Assembly: GCF_030269925.1 (NCBI RefSeq)
Contig: NC_085131.1
Span: 820,001-884,000, forward strand
From: Bombyx mori
Taxonomy: Eukaryota > Arthropoda > Insecta > Lepidoptera > Bombycidae
Reading direction: 5' to 3'
Length of the DNA: 64,000 nucleotides
Part shown: positions 1 through 10,908 of the stretch, in pieces
Numbering within the stretch: the first letter of the stretch is position 1
Layout of the letters: each line of letters opens with the position of its first letter
The notes under the pieces: generated by a model
Told to the model about the DNA's origin: nothing
Databases searched by the model: none
What the model saw: the letters and a program-made list of their open reading frames with translations, nothing else
Translations under genes and position numbers: made by a program

Positions 1-1
1 G

Positions 2-1906
2 AAGCTCGAGTTGTCTGGTGCCGCTCTACTGACTAGGTTGTTAAACCATACAGCTACTAGTTTACGGTCGGTTATTGATTTAGAAAACACTGTGTATGCT
101 TGGACAGACAGCCAGATAGTGTTGTGCTGGTTGAAGGCTTCGGTTCATACACTTGAAGTTTTCGTGGCCAACCGTGTCTCCCAGATTCAAGGATCTGAGG
201 TCCCTCTAACATGGAGACACGTGCCTGGTGAGCTCAATCCGGCGGACTGCGCTTCTCGGGGATGCTTAGCATCGGAAATAGTTGATCATCAGTTATGGTG
301 GGGTCCCCAGTGGCTCACAATGAAGGCTTCTCAGTGGCCACCCTCTCGCATAGGAGTTCCTCCAGGTCTCGTGGCTGCACCGGCGCAGTTCCAGGATCGA
401 GGAGTGATTCAGGGGTTGGATTTGGATCTGCTCATCAACCGTTATAGCTCCTTGGACAAGCTGGTTAAGGTTACCGCCTGGATTTTGAGGTTTATTCGGA
501 ATTGTCGTTTGTCGGTGTCTCAACGCAATATGACACCTGTTGTGTGTCCCATCGAGCGGAAGAAGGCACTGCTGAAATTAATTGAAGTTGTGCAAGCCAC
601 CAGCTTTCATTCAGAATTGAAGGCGCTAAGGACTGAGCGCCCTAAGCTTCGTGGAGCTATCGCTCGTCTAAGCCCCTTTGTAGACGGCCAGGGGTTGATT
701 CGAGTGGGAGGTAGATTAAGTAACTCCAATTTACCTTATTCGGCGCGCCATCCTCTTTTACTTCCCAAGAAGAGCCAGTTAGTTGACCTGTTGGTGATGG
801 ATCGCCACATCGCAAATTCGCATTCCGGTTGCAATGCGCTGCTGGCATCCCTCCAGAGGGAATTTTGGATTCTGTCAGGGCGTCGTACGGTTCGGAGCGT
901 CCTTTTCCGGTGTTTACCCTGTTATCGGCTTAAGGCGTCTACGATGCAGCCTCAGATGGGAGATCTGCCTTCAGACAGAGTGAAGAAGATGAGGCCGTTT
1001 TCTGGAGTTGGTACGGACTTCGCTGGGCCCTTCATGATCAAGGCTTCACGTTTGCGGAATGTTAGGTTAATTAAGGCTTATCTGTGCGTCTTTGTCTGTC
1101 TTTCAACCAAAGCTGTACATCTTGAAGTTGTTGCCGACCTTACAACTGAAGCCTTTATTGCGAGCTTGGATAGATTTGTGTCCCGTCGAGGTTTACCCGA
1201 ATTGATACGCTCCGATAACGGAACGAATTTTGTAGGTGCGGACCGTTACTTGCGGGATGTAGTAAATTTCTTGAACAATAACCAGGTGGATATTGAAACG
1301 GCCCTCTCTCGTCGCGGTATTCGGTGGACCTTCAGTCCTCCAGGATGCCCCCACTGGGGTGGAATTTTCGAGGCAGTAGTAAAATCGGCTAAGACTCACT
1401 TGATGCGCGTGATAGGGCAAACCTCGCTCACCTTTGAGGAGTTAACTACGGTATTTTGTAAAATTGAAGCGGTACTTAATTCGCGGCCGTTGTGCCCGCT
1501 CAGTTCAGACCCGAATGACTTGGAGTCGTTAACTCCAGGCCATTTCTTGATAGGACAGCCACTCAATGCGTTGCCGGAGTATCCCCTCTCGGATATCAAG
1601 CCTGGACGGTTGAGGCGATACCAGATGTTGCAGCAGATGTCCCAAGATTTTTGGAAACGTTGGTCCCTTGAGTATTTACATCTGCTCCAGCAGCGCTTTA
1701 AGTGGACGGATAGAACCAGTCCCCCTCACGTCGGTGACCTTGTGTTGGTTAAGGATGCTAACCTGCCGCCACTGCGTTGGCGTAGGGGGCGCATTGTTAA
1801 TCTGTTTCCCGGTAAGGATGGGACCCCACGGTCTGCAGAGGTTCTGGTCGGGGACTCGGTTCTCAAACGAGCGGTCACAACGTTGTCCCGGCTGCCAGTT
1901 GATTAG
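2..1906 (+). CDS. Bel/Pao retrotransposon polyprotein, RNase H to integrase (5' part outside window)
   Basis: This is the 3' part of a Bel/Pao-type LTR retrotransposon pol ORF. The frame is open from the left edge to TAG at 1904-1906, so the true start lies outside. Domain order seen: end of RNase H (TDSQIVLCWL near residue 33; WRHVPGELNPADCASRG near 68); a His-His-Cys-Cys zinc finger (DRHIANSHSG, then CLPCYR) near 265-307; integrase core with Asp in GVGTDFAGPF, Asp in IRSDNGTNF and Glu in GGIFEAVVKSAK; and a C-terminal segment with LVLVKDANLPP and WRRGRI typical of this superfamily. It is unbroken over about 635 codons, so the copy may be fairly young. Family assignment rests on motif order; no search was run. 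Confidence 0.9.
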   Translation, partial: KLELSGAALLTRLLNHTATSLRSVIDLENTVYAWTDSQIVLCWLKASVHTLEVFVANRVSQIQGSEVPLTWRHVPGELNPADCASRGCLASEIVDHQLWWGPQWLTMKASQWPPSRIGVPPGLVAAPAQFQDRGVIQGLDLDLLINRYSSLDKLVKVTAWILRFIRNCRLSVSQRNMTPVVCPIERKKALLKLIEVVQATSFHSELKALRTERPKLRGAIARLSPFVDGQGLIRVGGRLSNSNLPYSARHPLLLPKKSQLVDLLVMDRHIANSHSGCNALLASLQREFWILSGRRTVRSVLFRCLPCYRLKASTMQPQMGDLPSDRVKKMRPFSGVGTDFAGPFMIKASRLRNVRLIKAYLCVFVCLSTKAVHLEVVADLTTEAFIASLDRFVSRRGLPELIRSDNGTNFVGADRYLRDVVNFLNNNQVDIETALSRRGIRWTFSPPGCPHWGGIFEAVVKSAKTHLMRVIGQTSLTFEELTTVFCKIEAVLNSRPLCPLSSDPNDLESLTPGHFLIGQPLNALPEYPLSDIKPGRLRRYQMLQQMSQDFWKRWSLEYLHLLQQRFKWTDRTSPPHVGDLVLVKDANLPPLRWRRGRIVNLFPGKDGTPRSAEVLVGDSVLKRAVTTLSRLPVD

Positions 1907-1910
1907 GGAC

Positions 1911-2567
1911 AGGTAGGGGACCTGTCCGGGCGGGTGACTGTTCGAAACCAATCCGTTAGTTTTTGAATTCTTACCACGGCAACACGGGTCGCGATTTGAC
2001 GGTGCCGTCGCGACTTGACATCTGGCACTTTTTCTTGCTTCTCGAACGGGACGGTACCTGTATATTGACGGTCTACGCTAAAGTTGTGTATCATCGCTAA
2101 TCCTTATCCATTCCTGCCCCATACCCTTCTCCCTAAGTGATACGGCGTGAGAAGACGAAGGCATCGGTTCCGGTGAGTGATTGCATGATATTTTGTTAAA
2201 ATAGTACACACGGCGCCGCGAATCGCGGCACATGTTCGACGCGCACCTCGTGCTGGTTTCCGTAGCCCTAGGCTGCCACGAGGTCGCTGGGTTCGAATCG
2301 AACATATCACGTGCACTCAAAATTGGTTTCAAATGGAATGCTGCCTTTATCGAACAAATAAAATGGTATGCTTTCACACGCTTGTTTAAGCCATGTGAAT
2401 ATAGTGTATGCATTGTTCGGTATAATGAGCAGTAAACAAGCTACTGATAGTGAAATTAGGCCTCATTGCTTCATTGCTTACTTCATCAATAAAATAAAAC
2501 GACCTTGTTTGTGGATACGCATTTTATATTTCGCTTACGTATTTATAAGTATGTTATAGTGATCGAA
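1911..2567 (+). repeat. Probable polypurine tract and 3' LTR of the Bel/Pao element
   Basis: Directly after the pol stop comes a purine-rich tract (AGGTAGGGGA, 1911-1920) and then TGTCCGGGCGGG at 1923, a plausible LTR start beginning with TG. AATAAA signals lie at about 2358 and 2489. The right border is unclear; it must lie before the next repeat at about 2570. The matching 5' LTR is outside the window, so the LTR cannot be confirmed here. Confidence 0.35.
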
Positions 2568-2569
2568 TC

Positions 2570-2677
2570 ACTGAGTTTCTCCCCGGATCTTCTTAGTGGG
2601 TCGCGATTCCGACCCGGTGGTAGATTCTGCGAAGCACTGCTCTTGCTAGGGCTGGTGTTAGCAACGTCCCCAGGTAT
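2570..2677 (+). repeat. Jockey-type LINE 3' UTR fragment (family B)
   Basis: Contains the recurring block CACTGAGTTTCTCSCCGGATCTTC, then GATCCGGTGGTAGATTCTGCG, found about ten times in the window. At 30230 and 4330 the same block follows a LINE ORF C-terminus, which identifies it as a LINE 3' UTR. Here it ends where a poly-T tract begins. Confidence 0.75.
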
Positions 2678-3110
2678 TTTTTTTTTTTTTTTTTTATTGC
2701 CCTTGTAGGCATACGAGCATACGGCCCACCTGATGGTGAGTGGTTACCGTCGCCCATGGACTTCAGCAATGCCAGGGGCAGAGCCAAGCCGCTGCCTACT
2801 TTTGAGTACTCTCCACAAGCCTCGTTTGAAGAAAGACAAGTCGTAGCGCTCGGGAAACACCGTGGAGGGGAGCTCATTCCAAAGCCGGATGGTACGTGGC
2901 AAAAAAGATCTCTGGAAACGCACTGTGGATGAACGCAGTGGCTCCAGGTAGTACTCTACTCCGGTGGAGTGCGATAGTAAAACCGAGATAATGGAATCAT
3001 CTCAAATAATTCCTCGGAGCACTCCCCATAGAACATACGGTACATAGAGAAGCGAAGTGCCTCCGCAGACACAGATGTTCCAAACGATCTGTCCTACTGC
3101 TAGTGTACGA
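2678..3110 (-). mobile_element. CR1/Jockey-like LINE, 3' end fragment
   Basis: A poly-T tract followed by TATTGCCCTTGTAGGCATACGAG is the reversed 3' end of the same LINE family as the RT-coding copy at 7205-8480. The minus strand encodes broken pieces of its ORF C-terminus (the segment around CGTTTGAAGAAAGACA). Frameshifts make it a dead 5'-truncated copy. Confidence 0.8.
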
Positions 3111-3345
3111 CGTGCCTTAAATCCACTAAATGGGTGACATCCTGTTTGAATAGCAGTTCATAGGAGAGCACTTTCAAAGGTTCATTAACATGCTTCCTTT
3201 GATAGACTGTCTGAACGAAATTACAAAGAGTAGGTTTGATGGCTTGTAGCTTACTTGTCAAGTTTTCATACTCTCTTCGAGTACGTGTTCTGCGTATGTT
3301 TGCTTTAGTTGAAAACTGCTGTACTGACTGCTGTATCCAATATAT

Positions 3346-3598
3346 ATTTTTTATTTATTGCGTAGATGGGTGTACAAGCTTGCAGCCTACCTGGTGTTAA
3401 GTGGTTATCGGAGCCCATAGACATCTACAACGTAAATGCCGCCACCCACCTTGAGATATTAGTTCTAAGGTCTCAGTATAGTTACAACAGCTGCCCCGCC
3501 CTTCAAACCGAAACGCATTACTGCTTCACGGCAGAAATAGGCAGGGTGGTGGTATATAGCCGTGCGGACTTACAAGAGGTCCTAATGCCGTCATTATT
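3346..3598 (-). repeat. Bm1-type SINE, 5'-truncated
   Basis: On the minus strand this reads from GGACCTCTTGTAAGTCCGCAC through TTTCGGTTTGAAGGGCGGG to a poly-A tail. It lacks the tRNA-like head seen in the full copies at 10462 and 42392. Confidence 0.85.
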
Positions 3599-3599
3599 A

Positions 3600-4320
3600 A
3601 TCATTATACACGCTAAGTAACAATCAGCCTCGCATAAATTAAAACGATTAAATTGATAAGTCTAACAAAAAGATTAAATGGGCCATCTTGTTATACGTGC
3701 TTTTTGACTTATCTGTACGTTGCTGAGAACAATTTTATTATCATTTAAGTACATTATTTTTGATAACGAAGTGTACCACGCTTGTGCCAGAATCCCATCA
3801 ATGCACCGTTGCTTAGGAATATAACGAATAGCCGAGTCTAATACAAGTTGTAATATAGTTATAAAGTAGTCTGAACACCTATTGTCTATGGATTTCAGCG
3901 TAGAGCTGTACCAATAACGCAGATGTATTTTCAGGAACAATTTCCGAGATCTACCTCATTGACACTTGGACCATAAAAGTGCCCGAAATAAGTATGTACT
4001 TCACTGTTTTTTTTTTTTTGGAAAAGTTAATTTAAAAAAGAGTAATGTAAAAAATCTATTCAAGATCCTGGTCGAAAGATAATCATACAAACGATCTTCA
4101 AGCTTTTATGATATCCGCTACACTCAATGGGATAAGATACGAACTGTATGGGATGATAAGATAAAACATTTAACATGTTACTATGTCATTTTATTTTTTA
4201 CTGGTGATAGAGTATATTTTGAATAGAATTGGACGACTAATGCTACGTAATCGACCGGACACTTGAGCTTGAGGCCGTGTAGACGAGCTCAAGGGGCTTA
4301 GCCTATGCGCTGTCTGTTGT
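3600..4320. other. No gene seen
   Basis: AT-rich sequence. The 88-codon minus-strand frame at 3674-3940 has no recognisable motif and looks like chance. Confidence 0.5.
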
Positions 4321-4329
4321 TTTGGTACT

Positions 4330-4960
4330 TTTTTCCCTTACCTAACCCTAGCCTACCTAACTTACCTAAGGTCTTGAGAGACCATATCAGCCTAGCCGGG
4401 CAAGTAGGTGAGCTCATGGGGCTCAAACCTGATGTTGTTGCTAATACGAACCCTAGCAAGAGCCGTGCTTCGCAGAATCTACTACCGGATCGGAAATCGA
4501 CCCACTAACAAGATCCGGCGAGAAACTCAGTGGGCTGTGGCTGTGGGCTAATTTACTCGCCGAGCCCTTCATCGCAAGCGACGGGTTCGACGAGAACGAT
4601 GACCGGTGTTTGGGGTACCTAGAAGCACCGTTAATGGATTGGGAAGATCCGAAATGACGTGCTTTGGGCGACGTCGGCTGTTTACCATTCGGTCCACAGG
4701 ACCGGGAATGTAGTTATCGGCGGCCACGATAAGAAGGTTCTCGTGTCGTGCCGCTTTCTCGAAATGGCACACTGATGCCGACCGTAGATACTTACTGAAG
4801 TACTCTAAGGTCCCGATCGTCGTGGAGGTCGATGTTCCTAACGAACCACGGGGCTCTGACGGCTATCCTACAAAAACGGGATTGAATGATTTGAAGGGGT
4901 TTCAAGTTAGTGCGGGCCGCGTGAGCGAACACTACACTCGCATGACGGGGCGTATGCAAG
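4330..4960 (-). mobile_element. Jockey-clade LINE 3' end with ORF2 C-terminus (family B)
   Basis: Minus strand. From about 4960 down it encodes the conserved C-terminal region of a Jockey-type ORF2 (pieces reading VQSRFCRIAVRAPWFVRN and later [18 protein letters not shown], then an Arg-rich tail), with at least one frameshift. The 3' UTR block shared by family B follows. Silkworm BMC1/L1Bm is a possible name but was not checked. Confidence 0.7.
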
Positions 4961-4964
4961 TTTT

Positions 4965-5870
4965 GTAGAGTGTCACCTTATTTCTAAGGGACAATGTTTT
5001 GGCACCTCTGTGGAACATTAAACGATTTTTTCAAACGATTATGATTTTAAATACGGAATATAATATGAACATTTTCAAGTTTTAATTAAAATATTTAAAT
5101 AATTGATAAGCATTATTTAATATGAACACGCACTTATTCGAACATTATTAGGGAAACAAGAGAGAAGTCTAGTAAAGAGCGAGATAGCTATATTTGAGAA
5201 CGACATAATATGTCGTATTCGTTTAAAAATTAGTTTCATATCTCACAAACATAATAGTACCATCTAATCTCTTTCCGTGGGGTTCGTAAGCGACTTAAGT
5301 ATTTCTCGAAGAATGGACTGTAATGTTTGGGTTATTTTGTAAATGACAAACGTTACGATCGAGCTTACATTTTTATTATGTTAATCCCAATTTACTGTTT
5401 ACAGTTTTTACTTGCGTCTGACATGTATAGTCGTAGACAATATGGCGGGGCAGTCATAGAGTGTTTCGTAGAGTGGTCAGCAAAGATTAATGTTATGAGA
5501 ATCGATATTAGGTCGCATACACGTTACAGGACAGCAAAGCTCTCACAGTATTGTACCAGCGTACTGCTAATTGCTATCATTTACCGTCATTTACTGTTGG
5601 TGAAGCGTACGCCTACGTTGTGCCTATTTCTGCTGCGAATCAACATTGTATTTTGGTGTCATAGGTCAGGAGCAGTATTTATTCAATATGATTGAGTTTG
5701 ACCCCGTGTCTGATAATCGGGGTTAGCAATCGCGTTTTACAATTTCAATACGAACTTTACTTCAATTGACAACAACCTCAACCAGCATTCGTTAGTAATT
5801 TAATCATTATCTTATTTATGTAAATAAGTATATATAGATCTCCAAAGTTTTTAATGCAATGTGAATTAAG
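4965..5870. other. No gene seen
   Basis: AT-rich. A 122-codon + frame at 5327-5695 has no domain, no coding-like codon bias and no supporting splice context; treated as chance. Confidence 0.5.
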
Positions 5871-5872
5871 TG

Positions 5873-6082
5873 TGTACAATTGACGTATGCAGTGTGCTCA
5901 GTGCGAGTTTTAAACGTTCTCGATAGCGTAAAAGTTAACTTAAATTTGTATGAAATTGGAATGTTTACCTGCGTTTGCCGCTAGGGGCGCTGTTCCAACT
6001 GCATACAAATTTGAGTTAACTTTTACTCTATCGAGAACGTTAAAAAACTCGCACTAAGCACACAGATAATGGCAGTTGTACA
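5873..6082. mobile_element. Palindromic MITE (TGTACA ends)
   Basis: About 210 bp. The outer ends are TGTACAATTG and CAGTTGTACA. Inside, GCGAGTTTTAAACGTTCTCG on the left is mirrored by CGAGAACGTTAAAAAACTCGC on the right, so the element can fold over most of its length around a GC-richer centre (GCCGCTAGGGGCGCTGTTCC). No ORF. Related partial copies lie at 19325 and 37195. No clear target duplication was found. Confidence 0.75.
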
Positions 6083-6399
6083 GCCCCTAAGGCTACCAAC
6101 GATTAGGTTGGGGTGTTAAAAAAAGCCACTGTTAAAAACATTGTCAATGTTGGACTTGTTCGTTTGCATGCGTACTTCATATAGCGTATATTCCCAAGCG
6201 ATATCAGTGACATCATACATCTAAAATATATCTTTGAAACGAGTGGTAACCTAGCTATCTTATCTCTGAGATAATTATAGTACCTAGTATAATATCTAGG
6301 TTAACAAAAATATAATATTAACGTAAGTTTAAAACGATATTCATTTGTAAATCAGTACTTGCCGTTCTTTTTGTTGTTTTTAGAGGCAAAGTATATGAC

Positions 6400-6660
6400 C
6401 CAAGGTTGGACACCGATGTTCATGAACATCACCGAGGAGCACAGTCGCTGTCCACAACATGATCACCGTATTCTTCATTTTAGTGTTTGCCGATTTTGTA
6501 AGTCGTCACACGGGACGCCGACTGACACCTCATTTTGAATACATTGTAGCACATTGCGGATGGCATCGTGAACTGAAGCGTTGAGAGTAGAGCGTATCTG
6601 GTCCGACCAGCGCATTAGACTTCTGCCTCTGGGCCTTCTTACGCATACCCTTCTACCAGC
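6400..6660 (-). mobile_element. RTE/CR1-like LINE ORF C-terminal fragment (family D)
   Basis: Minus strand encodes RRRPRGRSLMRWSDQIRST, the signature found just before the end of endonuclease-reverse transcriptase ORFs of this LINE group. Same family as 11365, 23757, 34413 and 37459. Confidence 0.6.
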
Positions 6661-6692
6661 AGCTGGTGGTAGAAGGGTGGTGGCAGCTTTTT

Positions 6693-6932
6693 ACTGGTGG
6701 TAGGACCTCTTGTGAGTCCACGCGGATAGGTACTACCGGGCTGCCTATTCCTGCCGTGAAGCAGTAATGCATTTCGGTTTGAAGGGTGAGGCAGCCGTTG
6801 TAACTATACTTGAGACCTTAGAACTTATATCTCAAGGTGGGTGGCGCATTTACGTTGTAGATGTCTATGGGCTCCAGAAACCACTTAACACCAGGTGGGC
6901 TGTGTTCTCATCCATCCATCTAAGCAATAAAA
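6693..6932 (+). repeat. Bm1-type SINE, headless
   Basis: Starts ACTGGTGGTAGGACCTCTTG and ends at TCTAAGCAATAAAA. Body without the tRNA-like head. Confidence 0.9.
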
Positions 6933-7204
6933 GCTTTTCTAAATTGGCACCTCTTTTTCTGGCGATGTATCATCCTTACATCCAAAGAGGAGGGCTGGCG
7001 CAGGATAATCCAAGAGAAAGCTATTAAAGTAGGCCACGACTCTCAGCATTAAGGATTATCGACGTCAGGAAGAGAAGTACATCGCAGTCGCCCAGTCGCC
7101 AGTAAAATGATCAAAATTCTATCGATACGATATTTGCTCGTTGATTCAAGTAAATTAACTTAGTAAAATATTAATTAATTCATACATTTTATAAATACGG
7201 CATT

Positions 7205-8480
7205 TTTTTTTTTTTTTTTTTTTTTTTTTTATTGCTCTTGTAGGCAGACGAGCATACGGCCCACCTGATGGTGAGTGGTTACCGTCGCCCATGGACTTCA
7301 GCAATGCCAGGGGCAGAGCCAAGCCGCTGCCTACCGCTTAATACTCTCCACAAGCCTCGTTTGAAGAAGGACATGTCATAGCGCTCGGGAAACACCGTGG
7401 AGGGGAGCTCATTCCATAGCCGGATGGTACGTGGCAAAAAAGACCTCTGGAAACGCACTGTGGATGACCGCAGTGGCTCCAGGTAGTATGGATGAACTCT
7501 ACTCCGGTGGCGGGCGGTGCGATGGTAAAAACGAGATGCCGGTATCATCTCGAACAATTCCTCAGAGCACTCCCCATGGAACATACGATACAGAATACAG
7601 AGGGAACCGAAGTCCCTCCGCAGACCCAGAGGCTCCAAACGATCCGTGAGAATGGGATTATCGACAATCCGAACGGCCCTCTTCTGTATGGAGTCAAATG
7701 GAAGAAGCTGGTATTTGGGAGCCCCGGCCCAGAGATGGGAGCAGTACTCCACGCGAGGCCGGACTTGTGCTTTATAAAGCAAAAGTCTTTGTCCAGGCGT
7801 GAAGTACCGCTTTGCTCTGTTGAGGACTCCCAGCATTTTGGACGCCAACTTGGCTTTGCCTTCCAAATGACTCCGAAACTGGACATCGCTCGAAATGTCG
7901 ACCCCAAGTATCCCGATACTCTCGGAAGGTTGCAGGGATACTCCTTGGAATTGCGGCGCCATGACAAAGGGGTCCTTCTTCGCAGTGAACGCGCAAACTT
8001 GTGTCTTTATCGGGTTGAATTGAACCAAGTTCAATTCACCCCATTCGGAGACTCGCCCCAGAGAGTTCTCCACTTCAGACACAAGTTTTGATCGTCTCTC
8101 TTGCACCGCGCTCCGAGAGAGACTCTGATGGCCGATATATCGCGCATCCCCCGTGCTGTCATCCGCATAGCAATGCATGCCATCAATAGACAGCATGTCA
8201 TTGATATACAGGATGAAAAGCGTGGGGGAGAGCACCGAACCTTGTGGAACGCCAGCGTTAATGGTCATGGTATCAGAGCAGTCACCGTCTACAACGACCG
8301 TGATGCTCCGCCCATCCAAAAAGCTAGCGATCCACTTGCAGAGTCCCTCGGGGATTCCGTAAGATGGTAGCTTCGATAGAAGTGCCCTATGCCAGACCCT
8401 GTCGAAGGCCTTCGCGATATCAAGGCTCACAGCAAGAGCCTCGCCCTTGCTCTCCAAGGCTTCAGCCCACCTGTGAGTAA
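7205..8480 (-). mobile_element. 5'-truncated CR1/Jockey-like LINE with target-site duplication
   Basis: Minus-strand element with a poly-A tail (poly-T from 7205). It is cut off at its 5' end near 8480. GGCATT occurs on both flanks (7199-7204 and 8481-8486), a likely short target duplication. It carries the RT ORF listed separately. Its 3' UTR (GTAGGCAGACGAGCATACGG) recurs in at least eight other fragments. Confidence 0.85.
7279..8457 (-). CDS. LINE reverse transcriptase, C-terminal part
   Basis: 392 codons without a break. Reverse transcriptase motif A is seen as LDIAKAFDRVWH near residue 12, motif B as GVPQGSVLSPTLF near 69, and the catalytic YADD as HCYADDSTGD near 94. A long thumb and C-terminal region follow ([21 protein letters not shown] near 345). 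The endonuclease domain and the first RT motifs are missing because of 5' truncation; homology extends slightly upstream of the ATG used here to about 8480. It cannot transpose on its own. The intact frame suggests fairly recent insertion. Confidence 0.88.
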   Translation of the reverse strand: MESKGEALAVSLDIAKAFDRVWHRALLSKLPSYGIPEGLCKWIASFLDGRSITVVVDGDCSDTMTINAGVPQGSVLSPTLFILYINDMLSIDGMHCYADDSTGDARYIGHQSLSRSAVQERRSKLVSEVENSLGRVSEWGELNLVQFNPIKTQVCAFTAKKDPFVMAPQFQGVSLQPSESIGILGVDISSDVQFRSHLEGKAKLASKMLGVLNRAKRYFTPGQRLLLYKAQVRPRVEYCSHLWAGAPKYQLLPFDSIQKRAVRIVDNPILTDRLEPLGLRRDFGSLCILYRMFHGECSEELFEMIPASRFYHRTARHRSRVHPYYLEPLRSSTVRFQRSFLPRTIRLWNELPSTVFPERYDMSFFKRGLWRVLSGRQRLGSAPGIAEVHGRR

Positions 8481-8754
8481 GGCATTGGGTTTTTTTTTCA
8501 GTTTGCGATAAATATTCTTATCATTGAGTTTTCCGAGATCTATTTTGGTGCGTTTGGCGGTCGATATGAACGTGGACCGTTAAAAACGCGAGTTCAACGA
8601 CTGCGCCCTTGAATCGTGACTTTGGGGATTAATATAAATATACAGAAGAAACGTTTTAAGTCATTCCTAGCCAACGTGCCGCTAACGATTTGAAAGAGCG
8701 CTTAGTCCAGCTATATTTATTTTCCCTAACCTTTTTTTTAATGTATATAATATG

Positions 8755-8950
8755 TGTGGACGAGTTCACAGCCCACTTGGTGTTAGGTGGTTACCGGAGC
8801 CCATCGCCCCTCGCGGAATGGTATATGAGCTCACGGGCTCAACCTGAGAGAGTTTGCTAACACTAGCCCTATGGAGAGCAGTGCTTTGCAGAATTTACCA
8901 CCGGATCGGAATCGCGACCCACTGAGAAGAGCAGGTGGGTTTTGTCTATG
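8755..8950 (-). repeat. Bm1 fragment followed by family B LINE fragment
   Basis: 8755-8806 is the reversed Bm1 end (GTGGACGAGTTCACAGCCCAC). From about 8828 the sequence switches to the reversed family B 3' UTR (ACCGGATCGGAATCGCGACC). Confidence 0.7.
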
Positions 8951-9133
8951 GATTGGTTCGCTCGTCGAACACGATCTACATGCTATTTAAGACAGGGAGG
9001 CACGAAATTTTTTTCGTGTAGCCCGTATGTTAATGTAATTAAATGGGCAATCGAATTCAAAATATAATAGATTTTTGAACCAACCGGAGTCACTGAGGAA
9101 GCTTAAAGTATTGTATTTCTTAATAGTCGTATT

Positions 9134-9373
9134 TAGCTGAGGGGACGAGCCCACGGTGCGCCTTATTTTAAATAGTTACCTGAGCCCATAGATATGGACA
9201 ACGTAAAGACCGCCCCCCATTTTGAGACACGAGTACCTACTCTAAGTTTGTACAACAGCTATAGTACAACAGCTATCCTAATCTTCGAACTGAAACGAAT
9301 TACTGCTTCAAGGCAGTAATTAACAGGGTGATAGCTACCCGTGGGGGCCCACAAGAGTCTTTTTCACCAGTAA
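9134..9373 (-). repeat. Degenerate Bm1-type SINE
   Basis: Recognisable blocks GAGCCCATAGATATGGACAACG and CGAATTACTGCTTCAAGGC, with small local duplications (ACAACAGCTAT twice). Much more diverged than the other copies. Confidence 0.7.
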
Positions 9374-9399
9374 GGTACGAATTGGCAGTAGGCAATGCA

Positions 9400-10455
9400 C
9401 TTTGCCGTGATTTTTTCAAACACGTGCTGTGGAAAGCATACCTAGTTAGAACGCCGCTTTTTTCCTGTCAGAAAGGGAAAGAAGAGATCGCGAATGGAAT
9501 TTTCAGCAGATACAAAACAAAAGTTTCCTACTTGACACAGGATTAAATCCGGACGGCATTCGACGTAAGATTGAAGTCTCAAATGCACTGTAATAGCTAT
9601 CAATATTGAACTCTTGACCATGTATACAAGTGAAGCCACGTTGCCACCTCGATAATATCAAAATACATTTAAAAGTACATTGACTTGACTAAATGTATCC
9701 GCAAATAGTTCGAGCGTGACGATTGACATGTTGACGTTGTGAAAAACGTGTCCAATGTAGACGACGAACAAAAGCGTTTCGTAACACCGTGCCAGCCAGT
9801 AGCCACCGAGCAGAGCAGTCCCTCTCTGATCATTCACACAATAACATATACTCTAACTGAACAATGTGAGAACAATATAAGTGCAGTGAATTTTAACTAT
9901 AATATTTAAAATATTGTGAATTTACGCGCGAAATACCAACGCGTGGTCGCCATTTTTTATTTTGCAACAGTCAAGAACAGGTGCGCGGTTAATATTACAT
10001 TCATTAAGTTTATTGGACGGGATTAATGTTGTTGTATGTGCAGCGAGATTTGCAGGATATCATACAGTACTTGTAAAACGATTTTATTACATTATCAATG
10101 AGTTGATTTGTATGGAAATTGAAGTCACGGTTGATTAGTGTCCGATTAAGAATGAACGTGGAAAAAATAGGTACACATTATTACTGCGTGTACGTAAGAT
10201 ATCTGTGCATTTAGATATACCTACTTAGGTACTGTTTAGCTCGCGTGGGTACATATTTACATCAGAAGCCATTACAGGTCACATTTTACAGTAAACCACA
10301 AACTGTCGCATTATTGTACCTAAAGATTACATAGTAAAATTGTACATTCGTATCGTTCGCGTTAGAAAACCGTAACAATTGTCATTTTCGTTTGACCTTC
10401 AATAATAATGATATTTATTCATTCAAATATATGTTTGTTACATAGTATCAAGGCG
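9400..10455. other. No gene seen; small CpG-rich patch near 9.8-10.0 kb
   Basis: Mostly AT-rich. Around 9785-9990 the sequence is less AT-rich and could be a non-coding 5' exon of the downstream gene, but no convincing donor or start codon was found. Confidence 0.3.
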
Positions 10456-10461
10456 AATTTC

Positions 10462-10908
10462 TTTTTTTTATTTATTGCTTAGACGTGTGGACGAGCTCAC
10501 AGCCCACCTGGTGTTAAGTGGTTAATGGAGCCCATAGACATCTACTACGTAAATGCACCACACACCTTGAGTATAAGTTCTAAGGTCTCAGTATAGTCAC
10601 AACGGCTGCCCCACCCTTCAAACCGAAACGCATTACTGCTTCACGGCAGAAATAAGCGGGGCGGTGGTACCTACCCGTGCGGACTCACAAGAGGTCCTAC
10701 CACCAGTAATTACGCAAATTATAATTTTGCGGGTTTGATTTTTATTAAACGATGTTATTCCTTCACCGTGGAAGTCAATCGTAAACATTTGTTAAATACG
10801 TATTTCATTAGAAAAATTGGTACCCGCCTGCGGGATTCGAACGCCGGTGCATCGCTAGATACGAATGCACCGGACGTTTTATCCTTTAGGCCACGACGAC
10901 TTCATGCA
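10462..10908 (-). repeat. Full-length Bm1-type SINE with tRNA-like head
   Basis: Minus strand runs from a tRNA-like head (A-box like TGGCCTAAAGG, B-box like GTTCGAATCCC) through a linker (AAATACGTATTTAACAAATG) into the ACTGGTGGTAGGACC body and a poly-A tail. The A and B boxes indicate an RNA polymerase III promoter. With 42392-42832 it is one of two copies showing the whole unit. Confidence 0.88.

Noticed and set aside
5327..5695. 122-codon + strand ORF
   Set aside because: Hydrophobic and basic residues without any recognised motif, AT-driven composition, no splice or promoter context; a chance frame.
7492..8091. 199-codon + strand ORF
   Set aside because: Antisense shadow of the LINE reverse transcriptase on the minus strand.
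9785..9990. Possible non-coding 5' exon
   Set aside because: Composition is suggestive, but no donor, initiator or start codon could be tied to the gene.
10830..10905. tRNA gene in the Bm1 head
   Set aside because: A and B boxes are recognisable, but it continues into the Bm1 linker and body and recurs at 42760; SINE head rather than tRNA gene.
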